From NCBI GenBank assembly GCA_013153795.1, contig JAADDV010000201.1:1-16031 (forward strand): a stretch of 16,031 bases of DNA, given 5' to 3'. Positions 6,465 to 12,676 of the stretch are shown here, piece after piece. The notes below the pieces were generated by a model that worked only from the letters and a program-made list of their open reading frames with translations, was not told where the DNA came from and did no database searches. Every line of letters begins with the position of its first letter. The stretch's first letter is position 1. The translations under genes were made by a program, and so were the position numbers. The DNA comes from Aquificota bacterium. Lineage in GTDB: Bacteria > Aquificota > Aquificia > Aquificales > Hydrogenothermaceae.

Positions 6465-6540
6465 TGGTCGGAGCGAGCGGACTCGAACCGCCGACCTCTG
6501 GCCCCCCATGCCAGTGCTCTACCGCCTGAGCTACGCTCCG
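6465..6540 (-). tRNA. tRNA-Pro (anticodon GGG), CCA encoded
   Basis: A complete 76-nt cloverleaf reads on the minus strand from 6540: acceptor CGGAGCG/CGCTCCG, TA at 8-9, D stem GCTC/GAGC, anticodon stem CTGGC/GCCAG, loop ATGGGGG with anticodon GGG and G37, 5-nt variable loop, T stem GGCGG/CCGCT with TTCGAGT, discriminator A, then an encoded CCA. C1 and the C1-G72 pair fit bacterial tRNA-Pro. The anticodon reads CCC and CCU. The GC-rich stems in an AT-rich genome suggest a thermophile. The first ten bases overlap the end of the HU gene (6531-6540), and a protein gene follows 16 bp downstream, so it is embedded in a polycistronic unit. Confidence 0.97.
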
Positions 6541-6842
6541 ACTTTTGATGATTTTCCATTTAATGCTTCTTTTAGATGCTTCCCAACTCTAAAAGATATA
6601 CCAAATCTCTCTGGTATCAATTTCTCCTCTTTTGTTTTTGGATTTCTTCCTATTTTTGCAGCTCTTTTCTTAACTACAAATGTTCCAAATCCTGAAAGCT
6701 GAACTTTTTTATTATCTTCTCCATTAATAAGTTCTTCTGAAATCTTGTTAAAGATTTCGTTTACAACATCAGAAACATCTTTTTTTGTAAGGTTTACATT
6801 TTTGTTTTCTAGTATCCAGTTAACAATGTCTGCTTTTGTCAT
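6531..6842 (-). CDS. hup: HU/IHF-family DNA-binding protein
   Basis: This is a 103-residue nucleoid-associated protein that bends DNA as a dimer. The N-terminal helical half (MTKADIVNWILE... to about residue 42) leads to VQLSGFGTFVVKKRAAK (47-63), then the DNA-binding beta arm with GRNPKT (65-70; P68 is the intercalating proline), and ends FRVGKHLKEALNG (84-96), the usual HU close. Seven further residues (KSSKVGA) follow because the frame runs on into the tRNA-Pro gene; the stop TAG is bases 8-10 of that tRNA. The ATG overlaps the stop of the carbonic anhydrase gene by 4 bp (ATGA), so it is translationally coupled. RNase P cutting of the tRNA 5' end would remove the stop codon. The arm sequence is between HU and IHF types, so the subtype is left open. 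Confidence 0.95.
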   Translation of the reverse strand: MTKADIVNWILENKNVNLTKKDVSDVVNEIFNKISEELINGEDNKKVQLSGFGTFVVKKRAAKIGRNPKTKEEKLIPERFGISFRVGKHLKEALNGKSSKVGA

Positions 6843-7363
6843 TTATTCTCCTCTTGTATATATATGTTTTTATATTCTACATAGTTCTGATATGACTTTT
6901 CGAGCCATTTTATTTCTTCTTCAGTTAATTTTCTTTTAAACTTTGCTGGGGAACCAACCCATAAAGATTGTGGTTCTATTTTTTTATTTGGAGGAACTAA
7001 AGCCCCCGCTCCTACAATACTTTCTTTTCCAACAACAACTCCATCCATAACTGTAGCTGACATTCCTATTAAACATCTATCCTCTATAACACATCCATGA
7101 AGCATAACTTTATGTCCAACAGTTACCTCTTTTCCTATTATCGTTGGATATGTTTTTTGTGTTACATGGATTATTGTTCCATCCTGTATATTTGTTCTAT
7201 CTCCAATTCTTATATAGTTAACATCTCCTCTTATTACAACGTTATACCAGATGGAGCAGTCTTCTCCTATCTCAACATCTCCTATAATCACTGCATTTTC
7301 AGCTATAAAAGCTGATGGATGTATTTTGGGATATTTCCCTTTATAAGGTTTTATTATCGCCAT
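6839..7363 (-). CDS. Gamma-class carbonic anhydrase-like protein (YrdA/CaiE family)
   Basis: The protein (174 aa) is a left-handed beta-helix built of hexapeptide repeats, such as AVIIGDVEIGEDCSIW, running from about residue 15 to 130, followed by a C-terminal alpha helix (146-165). The three zinc ligands of gamma carbonic anhydrases can be placed at H66 (IIHVT), H84 and H89 (GHKVMLHG), with the spacing of the family. Members form trimers; some hydrate CO2, others have no detectable activity, and the acidic loop with the proton-shuttle Glu of archaeal Cam is not seen, as in YrdA proteins. In a CO2-fixing organism bicarbonate supply is a plausible role. The RBS AAAGGG lies upstream. The gene start overlaps the 42-aa ORF by 23 bp and its end overlaps hup by 4 bp. 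Confidence 0.85.
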   Translation of the reverse strand: MAIIKPYKGKYPKIHPSAFIAENAVIIGDVEIGEDCSIWYNVVIRGDVNYIRIGDRTNIQDGTIIHVTQKTYPTIIGKEVTVGHKVMLHGCVIEDRCLIGMSATVMDGVVVGKESIVGAGALVPPNKKIEPQSLWVGSPAKFKRKLTEEEIKWLEKSYQNYVEYKNIYIQEENK

Positions 7364-7469
7364 TTTTTTTCCCTTTATATTTTTTCAAAAATCTATAACC
7401 AACAAAAAAATAAAGAGCCGTCATTGAAGCCATTATTAAAGAAATAAATATTATAGTAAAAATTTCCAT
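7341..7469 (-). CDS. Small membrane protein, 42 aa, between queD and the carbonic anhydrase gene
   Basis: An ATG shares one base with the queD stop codon (TAATG at 7471-7467) and opens a frame of 42 codons ending in TAA at 7343-7341, 23 bp inside the carbonic anhydrase gene. The peptide has one strong hydrophobic helix (about residues 3-24, IFTIIFISLIMASMTALYFF), followed by a very basic tail (YRFLKKYKGKKNG), the positive-inside pattern of a single-span membrane protein. Coupling to queD and a GGG stretch 5-8 bases upstream support translation. It fills an otherwise oddly long gap of 105 bp in a run of tightly packed genes. No family is recognised. The alternative is chance hydrophobicity of AT-rich spacer. 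Confidence 0.55.
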   Translation of the reverse strand: MEIFTIIFISLIMASMTALYFFVGYRFLKKYKGKKNGDNKTL

Positions 7470-7954
7470 TACTGCCCTTTATATGTAGCTTTTCCCGTTT
7501 CAGTTTCCCATACAGTTATACTAACAACTTTTATATCTTCTAAAAGGCCTGCTTCTTTAAGTTTTGCTTCTAAAAAGTCATATAAATATTTTGCCAAAGC
7601 TTCAGCTGTAGGACAAAAATCAACAACTGTAAGCTTTAAAAATCCAAAATGTTCTTTAAAAGAAGGATACAAAGGGTCATTTTTGTCTATTATAAAAGAA
7701 TGGTCTAGTTGATTATCTATTAAGTCTTTTAAAGCTGCTTTTATGTGATAAAAATCTATAACCATTTCCTGTTCATTTAATGTATCTGAGCCAACAGTAA
7801 CCTCAACTTTATAACTGTGTCCATGGATATTAAGACAGGGATTAGGGGGAATTTCATTTCCCATAAGTTTTGCCCCTTTCCCAGACATAAGGTTCTGCTT
7901 CCAGACTCTATGCCCTGCTTCAAACTTAAATCTTTTTGTTATTTCGTATTTCAT
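7469..7954 (-). CDS. queD: 6-carboxy-5,6,7,8-tetrahydropterin synthase
   Basis: The enzyme converts dihydroneopterin triphosphate to 6-carboxytetrahydropterin, the second step of queuosine/7-deazaguanine synthesis. Zinc ligands are H15 (FEAGHRV), H44 and H46 (NIHGHSY). The catalytic Cys is C40 in C-X3-HGH, which identifies QueD rather than PTPS-III, where a Glu stands. Further family stretches are VIDFYHIK (65-72), LDHSFI (83-88), CPTAEALAKYL (114-124) and the substrate-binding Glu in VWETETGKATY (148-158). At 161 residues it is longer than E. coli QueD because of an insert at about 18-38, common in thermophile homologues. An AGAGGG RBS precedes the ATG. It lies 40 bp after the ZIP gene. The other que genes are not in the window. 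Confidence 0.93.
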   Translation of the reverse strand: MKYEITKRFKFEAGHRVWKQNLMSGKGAKLMGNEIPPNPCLNIHGHSYKVEVTVGSDTLNEQEMVIDFYHIKAALKDLIDNQLDHSFIIDKNDPLYPSFKEHFGFLKLTVVDFCPTAEALAKYLYDFLEAKLKEAGLLEDIKVVSITVWETETGKATYKGQ

Positions 7955-7994
7955 CTTTTGCCCTCTTTATGTTGTGAGAATAATATTATAACTC

Positions 7995-8735
7995 TTAACC
8001 AAGGACTGTATCTAAATACAACATTAAAAGAAGACCTATTAAAAATCCAAAAGTTATTAATTTTTCATTTTTATTTTTGTAAACCTGTGGAAAAACCTCT
8101 TTTATTGTTACGTATATCATCGCTCCTCCTGCAAAGCTTAAACCAAGGGGAAGAAAAGAATAAAAAATACTAAATGCAAATCCTCCTAAAATAGCAAACA
8201 CAAATTCCGAAAAACCACTAAGAACACCTATTAAAACAGGTATCCATATTTTTTCTGTTAAAAAAATAAGAGGAAGGGAAACAGCAAGTCCCTCAGGAAT
8301 GTCCTGTATTCCTATGGCTATTGCTGTAGCCCAGCCTTTGTCTACATCACTTGCCATTGAAACACCGACTGCCATACCTTCTGGGATATTGTGTATGATA
8401 ATAGCAGTAACAATCATAAAGATATTTTTAATTCTTTCTCTGTAGTCTTCTGATATTTTTAGTTTTGTCAGATATTCCTCATGGGGAACTGTTTCTTCTA
8501 TCAAAAAGATAGCAAGAAATCCAAGGACAATTCCCAGTAAAACTATATAGATACTTCCTTTCTCAACAGCAGGAAGTATAAGAGAAGTAAAAGAAGCAAC
8601 AAGCATAACACCGCCACTAAAAGCAAGACTAACATCAAGCCCCCAGGATGGAAATTTATTAAAAATAACAGCAATTAAAGCCCCAAGGCTGGTTGTAAGC
8701 ATCACAAAAAGTCCAGCAAGAACAAGATTTTCCAT
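7995..8735 (-). CDS. ZIP-family divalent metal transporter (GufA/ZupT type)
   Basis: This 246-residue inner-membrane protein has eight predicted helices and takes up Zn2+ or related ions such as Fe2+ and Mn2+. The transport-site motifs are HNIPEGMAVG (115-124, TM4) and QDIPEGLAVSLP (144-155, TM5). The Gln-Asp in place of His-Asn in TM5 is of the GufA kind rather than E. coli ZupT. A further candidate metal residue is E213 (KEVFPQ). A short charged loop (about 85-103) joins TM3 and TM4; there is no His-rich loop. It lies 22 bp after the U32 gene and 40 bp before queD, which needs zinc. The start has no strong Shine-Dalgarno, so translation may depend on coupling. Substrate cannot be fixed from sequence. 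Confidence 0.88.
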   Translation of the reverse strand: MENLVLAGLFVMLTTSLGALIAVIFNKFPSWGLDVSLAFSGGVMLVASFTSLILPAVEKGSIYIVLLGIVLGFLAIFLIEETVPHEEYLTKLKISEDYRERIKNIFMIVTAIIIHNIPEGMAVGVSMASDVDKGWATAIAIGIQDIPEGLAVSLPLIFLTEKIWIPVLIGVLSGFSEFVFAILGGFAFSIFYSFLPLGLSFAGGAMIYVTIKEVFPQVYKNKNEKLITFGFLIGLLLMLYLDTVLG

Positions 8736-8757
8736 TTAACCAGCCCTGGAAGTTTCT

Positions 8758-9993
8758 TTATACATTTAGAGTCTGTTTTTGATTTTCTTCCTGATTTACT
8801 TCAACCATAAGATAAACTTTATCTCCTGGTCTCACTCTCTCTACAGTTTTAAGACCTATCATGTCTCCTCTTTGGGTTTCTTTTATGTTTTTACCATCTA
8901 TCTGCATAGATTCTACAATTTGTCTAACAACCCCTGTTTTCTTTCCTATTATATGAATTGTATCTCCTACCTTTATAGGATTATCAACAATTTTCACCTC
9001 TGCTACACTTATCTTTGGATAAAACTTAACAACTTCCCCAACAAACACCTTCTTTTCTTTGGCTATAGATTTGTTCATACCAAAGAAACCTTCTCCAAAA
9101 TAAAATCCGCTGTCCCACTCCCTGTGGTAAACCCTTTCAAGTCTATCCCATAAATCTTTCCAGCCTTTTGTTTCCCATTCTCCATTTAAAATCCTATCTC
9201 TTGCTTCCCTATACGCAGATGTAACCATATAGGCATAATCTGCATTTTTGTTTCTTCCTTCTATCTTCCAGCTGTCAGCCCACATAAGCTTGTCAACAAA
9301 GTTTATTGTCACCAAATCCCTTGCTGATAAAACATAATCAGAACCAAGATAAAACTCTGTTCCTGTGTTTTTAGAAACAATCTTTACATCAAACTCATGT
9401 CTACAAACCTGATAACACTCTCCTCTATTTCCCGATTTTTCAAAAACATCATGGGAAAGGAAACATCTTCCAGATACAGCCATACACATAGCACCATGGA
9501 TAAATATCTCAACTTCAAGGTTTGTGTTTCTTTTTATATCAAGAAGTCCTTCAAGCTTAACCTCCCTTGCAGGAACAACCCTTTTTATTCCCATCTTTTC
9601 ATAAAACTTTGCTGCCTGTGAGTTTGAAACAGAAGCCATAGTAGAAAGATGTGTCTCTATACCAAGCTCAATAGATTTTGATAAAACTGCCATATCCCAT
9701 CCAATAACTGCATCAACCCCTATCTCTTTAAGCTGCTCCAATGTCTCATTTATGTAAGGAAGGTCATCCTCAAAAACAATAGAGTTTAAGACAATATACT
9801 GCTTTACCCCTGCATCCTGGGTTATTTTTCTTATCTCTTTTACATCTTCTATAGTGAAGTGAGATTTTAAAGCTCTCTGATTTATCTTCCCAACACCCAT
9901 ATATATAGCATCAGCCCCGGCTTTTATAACAGCTGACAACCCTTCATAATGACCTACAGGAGCCAAAATCTCAGGTTTATTTTTAATCTCCAT
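8758..9993 (-). CDS. Peptidase U32 family protein, probably tRNA U34 hydroxylase (TrhP/YegQ type)
   Basis: The protein (411 aa) starts with PEILAPVGHYEGLSAVIKAG and GADAIYMG, the U32 barrel opening. The family core IHGAMCMAVSGRCFLS and NRGECYQVCR supplies four cysteines, C170, C177, C193 and C197, for an iron-sulfur cluster; DLVTINFVDKL and SWKIEGRNKNADY (about 227-253) follow. The C-terminal beta domain (about 318-400) fits TrhP-type members rather than UbiU/UbiV or the larger RlhA. In E. coli and B. subtilis, TrhP proteins install 5-hydroxyuridine at tRNA position 34 using prephenate. The protease annotation of the family is historical. GGGAGGA lies before ATG. It is the first gene of the long minus-strand run that includes queD and tRNA-Pro, so a tRNA-modification theme is plausible. 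Confidence 0.82.
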   Translation of the reverse strand: MEIKNKPEILAPVGHYEGLSAVIKAGADAIYMGVGKINQRALKSHFTIEDVKEIRKITQDAGVKQYIVLNSIVFEDDLPYINETLEQLKEIGVDAVIGWDMAVLSKSIELGIETHLSTMASVSNSQAAKFYEKMGIKRVVPAREVKLEGLLDIKRNTNLEVEIFIHGAMCMAVSGRCFLSHDVFEKSGNRGECYQVCRHEFDVKIVSKNTGTEFYLGSDYVLSARDLVTINFVDKLMWADSWKIEGRNKNADYAYMVTSAYREARDRILNGEWETKGWKDLWDRLERVYHREWDSGFYFGEGFFGMNKSIAKEKKVFVGEVVKFYPKISVAEVKIVDNPIKVGDTIHIIGKKTGVVRQIVESMQIDGKNIKETQRGDMIGLKTVERVRPGDKVYLMVEVNQEENQKQTLNV

Positions 9994-10134
9994 TTTTCCT
10001 CCCTTAAAATTTTAGATTTTTCAAATAATATATGTTTCTTTACAGGGCAAACATAGATACCATCATAAAATTTTTAGAAATTTAAAATTAAAAATAGCAG
10101 AAATATATAAAAATATAAAATTCTTTGAATGTTT

Positions 10135-10163
10135 TTGATTTTTTAAGGGATACGTTTTAAAAT
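10135..10163 (+). promoter_or_regulatory. Possible promoter of the SdhB/SdhE operon
   Basis: TTGATT (10135-10140), 17-bp spacer, TAAAAT (10158-10163) gives a leader of about 35 nt before the ATG at 10205. It is the best match in the 211-bp divergent region to the U32 gene. The surrounding A/T richness makes chance matches likely. Confidence 0.35.
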
Positions 10164-10204
10164 ATCTCAAACGCTGTTTACACAATATCCAAGAGGTGAG
10201 GAAT

Positions 10205-11269
10205 ATGGAAACATTTAAGCTTCGAGTTTTCAGATATGACCCTACAAAAGATACAGAGCCTTATTACAAAACCTACGAACTTCCTGTTGAAAAAGGTATG
10301 ACTGTTTTAGCAGCTTTATTTAAAGCAAAAGAAGAACAAGACCCTTCTATATCTTTTAGATATAATTGTAGAGCGGCAATATGTGGTTCTTGTGCTGTAA
10401 GAATAAATGGTCATGCAGCTTTAGCCTGCAAAGTTCAAATAACTCATCTTTTAAAGAAATATGAAACAGATACTATTACAGTAGAACCTATAGGAAATGT
10501 TAGACCTCTTAAAGACCTTATATATGATATGGATTGGCTTATAGATAAAATGAAAAAAGTAAAGCCATGGTTTATACCAAAAGAGGCTCCTCCAGCTGAT
10601 GGAAAAGAATACAGACAATCTCCTGAAGACCACAACAAAATAGATTTTGCTTCAGATTGTATCTTATGTGCTTCTTGTATGTCTGATTGTAATGCTTTAA
10701 AAGTAAATAAAGATTTTCTTGGACCTATGGTTCATTCAAAAGCATATAGATTTGCAGCAGATACAAGAGATGGAGCTAAAAGAGAAAGATTAGAAGCAGT
10801 TTTAGAAGATTTAAATCTTGAATGGTGTGTAAGATGTTGGGAATGTACAACTAGATGTCCAAAAGAAGTTCAGCCTTATGAGAATATTATAAGACTTAGA
10901 ATAATGGCTGCTGAAGAAGGATTTAAAACACCTGGAGAAATACATGCTGAAATTTTTGAACAAGACATTTTAAACAGAGGTCTTTTAAATGAAATGCTTC
11001 TTCCAATGAGACAGGAAGGTATTTTAGGAGCAATAAAAAGAGCTCCTTTTGGAATAAAAATGATGTTTAAAGGAAAAGTTAATTACGCTGATTTCTTTGG
11101 TGGACATAAAATCAGGAGACTTGAAGAAATAAAGGTAATTTATGAAAAAGCTAAAGAAAAAGAGAAAGAAATAAATATAAAACTTCCTCAAATTATGGGT
11201 GTTATTTATGAAGATAAAAGAAAAACAGCTAAAAGAAAAAACTTTGCTGAATCTGGAGGTAATGAATAA
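10205..11269 (+). CDS. sdhB: Succinate dehydrogenase/fumarate reductase iron-sulfur subunit, class E type
   Basis: This is the electron-transfer subunit that links the flavoprotein to the quinone-side subunit. The plant-type [2Fe-2S] site is C55, C60, C63, C75 (NCRAAICGSC). The second domain carries C152-X2-C155-X2-C158-X3-C162 and C208-X2-C211-X2-C214-X3-C218-P. E. coli SdhB has only three cysteines in the last block, giving a [3Fe-4S] centre; the additional C211 predicts a second [4Fe-4S], as known for the archaeal and thermophile class with SdhE. The protein (354 aa) is about 100 residues longer than usual, with a basic Lys-rich tail. A GTG nine bases upstream (10196) is in frame, but AGGTGAGG lies ideally before ATG 10205. 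The stop overlaps the next start by one base. SdhA is not in the window. Confidence 0.9.
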   Translation: METFKLRVFRYDPTKDTEPYYKTYELPVEKGMTVLAALFKAKEEQDPSISFRYNCRAAICGSCAVRINGHAALACKVQITHLLKKYETDTITVEPIGNVRPLKDLIYDMDWLIDKMKKVKPWFIPKEAPPADGKEYRQSPEDHNKIDFASDCILCASCMSDCNALKVNKDFLGPMVHSKAYRFAADTRDGAKRERLEAVLEDLNLEWCVRCWECTTRCPKEVQPYENIIRLRIMAAEEGFKTPGEIHAEIFEQDILNRGLLNEMLLPMRQEGILGAIKRAPFGIKMMFKGKVNYADFFGGHKIRRLEEIKVIYEKAKEKEKEINIKLPQIMGVIYEDKRKTAKRKNFAESGGNE

Positions 11270-12153
11270 TGGCTGATTTAAAATATGCTTTTTATACAGG
11301 ATGTTCAGCAAAAGGAGTAGCTCCTGAACTTTATGAATCAACAAAACTTGTTGCTGAAAAACTAGGAATGGAATTAATAGAACTTGATGCAGCTTCCTGC
11401 TGTGGAGCTGGAGCAGTTCAAGAAAAAGATGAATTTTTAGCTTTAACTATAAATGCTAGAAATCTAGCTCTTGCTGAAGAATTAGGTCTTGATTTACTAA
11501 CTATTTGTAATACATGTACAGTTATGTTAAGAGAAACAAAATTTAAACTTGATAATGACCCTGAACTTAAAAAAGCTGTTAATGAAGTTTTAGCTGAAGC
11601 AGGTTTAGAGTATAAAGGAACAAGTGAAGTTACCCATTTTCTTTGGGAAATAATAGATGGTGTAGGTCTTGATACATTAAGAGCTATGGTAATTAGACCT
11701 TTAAAAGAGTTTAATATAGCTCCTTTCTATGGCTGTCATATTATTAGACCTCCATATCTTATAGGATATGAAGACCCAGATAATCCTAAATCTTTAGAAA
11801 TGGTTATAGAAGCTTTAGGAGGAAACCCTACTGACCATGAAGCAAAGCTTGCTTGTTGTGGTTTTCATTCTTTTTGGTCAGCAGAAGATAAAGTAACTCT
11901 TAGATTAACTGCCTATGATGCAAATTCAGCCAAAGAAGCTCAAGCTGATTTTATGGTTACTCCTTGTCCATTATGTCATACTCAACTTGATGCTATGCAA
12001 GAAGAAGCAGAAGAAAGAATTGGTATACAAATAGGAATGCCTGTATTACACTTACCTCAGCTTATCGGTTTAGCTATTGGATTTAAACCTCATGAACTAG
12101 GTCTACAAAAACATATAATAACTCCAGAAAAAGTAATTAATGCTTTTTCTTAA
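11269..12153 (+). CDS. CCG-domain subunit (SdhE/MfrE, HdrB-like) of succinate dehydrogenase/fumarate reductase
   Basis: The 294-residue protein carries two CCG cysteine-rich domains, as in heterodisulfide reductase HdrB. Domain 1: C12 (YTGCSA), C44-C45-G, and C80-X2-C83. Domain 2: C156 (YGCH), C196-C197-G, and C233-P-X-C236. Such subunits replace the usual membrane anchors SdhC/SdhD in class-E enzymes and in the methylmenaquinol:fumarate reductase of Campylobacterota, where they pass electrons between the iron-sulfur subunit and a low-potential quinone. No transmembrane helix is seen, so membrane contact would be through amphipathic helices. The start codon overlaps the sdhB stop (TAATG), showing tight coupling. 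SdhF-like or SdhA genes do not follow. Alternative: an Hdr-type reductase; adjacency to an SdhB with fused-type clusters makes SdhE preferable. Confidence 0.87.
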   Translation: MADLKYAFYTGCSAKGVAPELYESTKLVAEKLGMELIELDAASCCGAGAVQEKDEFLALTINARNLALAEELGLDLLTICNTCTVMLRETKFKLDNDPELKKAVNEVLAEAGLEYKGTSEVTHFLWEIIDGVGLDTLRAMVIRPLKEFNIAPFYGCHIIRPPYLIGYEDPDNPKSLEMVIEALGGNPTDHEAKLACCGFHSFWSAEDKVTLRLTAYDANSAKEAQADFMVTPCPLCHTQLDAMQEEAEERIGIQIGMPVLHLPQLIGLAIGFKPHELGLQKHIITPEKVINAFS

Positions 12154-12206
12154 ATTTTTATAGAAAATAATAAAAATTTTAATAAGTTTGTAAAAATTTA
12201 ATACGC

Positions 12207-12234
12207 TTGACATACAGTTTTTAAAATTTAAAAT
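12207..12234 (+). promoter_or_regulatory. Promoter of the small acidic protein gene
   Basis: TTGACA (12207-12212), 16-bp spacer, TAAAAT (12229-12234) gives 11 of 12 consensus bases, with a leader of about 25-30 nt. The -10 lies in the left arm of the inverted repeat at 12225-12253. Confidence 0.6.
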
Positions 12235-12253
12235 TTATTACAAATTTTAAATT
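12225..12253. repeat. Perfect 12-bp inverted repeat over the -10 and leader
   Basis: AATTTAAAATTT (12225-12236) is followed after five bases by its exact complement AAATTTTAAATT (12242-12253). The right arm ends just before the ribosome binding site GAGGAG. In DNA it could be an operator covering -10; in RNA most of it would be a leader hairpin. All bases except one loop C are A or T, so chance is not excluded. Confidence 0.6.
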
Positions 12254-12267
12254 GAGGAGTTTTTAGT

Positions 12268-12594
12268 ATGGACGTTATGGAACTAGCACAGAAAATTATT
12301 TCTCTTCTTTCTTCTGAGAAGGGGGAAAGTTTAGCAAGTATTATTTCTAATTTCCTTGATGATGATACGGCCCAAAAACTTACTTCTTCTGTTTCAGATG
12401 GTGATGAAAATGCTATAGTAGAGATTTTAGAAAAATTAGCTGGAGAAAATTCTGAATTAATAGAATATATCAAAACAGCTGTTGATATGGTTGAAAAAGA
12501 AGATTTATCAATAGATAACATCTCAGAAATGGTTCAAAAAATAGCTGGAGATAAAATAAAAGATTTATTAGGTGGTTTTGGTAAATTCTTTTAA
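12268..12594 (+). CDS. Small acidic helical protein of unknown function (108 aa)
   Basis: No family is recognised. The protein has no signal peptide, cysteines, His or Trp, and no transmembrane helix. It appears all-helical and strongly acidic, with DDD (31-33), SDGDEN (43-48) and EKED (75-78). It ends in a glycine/phenylalanine-rich tail, KDLLGGFGKFF (98-108). Several heptad-like stretches (IVEILEKLAGENSELIEYI, about 50-68) could form helical bundles. GAGGAG lies eight bases before the ATG. It is a single-gene unit: promoter at 12207-12234, terminator at 12631-12662. Codon use looks like that of its neighbours. This compact, separately controlled form suits an abundant small cytosolic protein, but no function can be assigned. 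Confidence 0.75.
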   Translation: MDVMELAQKIISLLSSEKGESLASIISNFLDDDTAQKLTSSVSDGDENAIVEILEKLAGENSELIEYIKTAVDMVEKEDLSIDNISEMVQKIAGDKIKDLLGGFGKFF

Positions 12595-12630
12595 ACGTTA
12601 TAAAAGCTTCTTAAAGCTTCCATGCTTTAT

Positions 12631-12662
12631 GCCTCTGAAGTTTGTCTTCAGGGGCTTTTTTT
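12631..12662 (+). terminator. Rho-independent terminator after the small acidic protein gene
   Basis: GCCTCTGAAG (12631-12640) pairs with CTTCAGGGGC (12646-12655) as a 10-bp stem including one G:U, with a 5-nt loop and seven T residues (12656-12662). A smaller hairpin TAAAGC/GCTTTA (12612-12617, 12624-12629) precedes it. It is the strongest terminator in the window. Confidence 0.92.
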
Positions 12663-12676
12663 AATAGAATAAATCT

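Noticed and set aside
7955..7994. preQ1-type riboswitch before queD
   Set aside because: Only 40 bp separate it from the ZIP gene, with no H-type pseudoknot pattern visible.
8736..8757. CCAGGGCTGG palindrome before the ZIP gene as terminator
   Set aside because: The stem is at most four pairs with a two-base loop and no T-run follows on the minus strand.
10196..10204. Upstream GTG start for the SdhB-type gene
   Set aside because: The GTG lies inside the Shine-Dalgarno AGGTGAGG that serves the ATG at 10205, and the extra residues have no homology.
12152..12179. 10-bp A/T hairpin after the SdhE gene as terminator
   Set aside because: It contains no G:C pair and only four T residues follow, so it is unlikely to terminate; such repeats occur by chance in this base composition.
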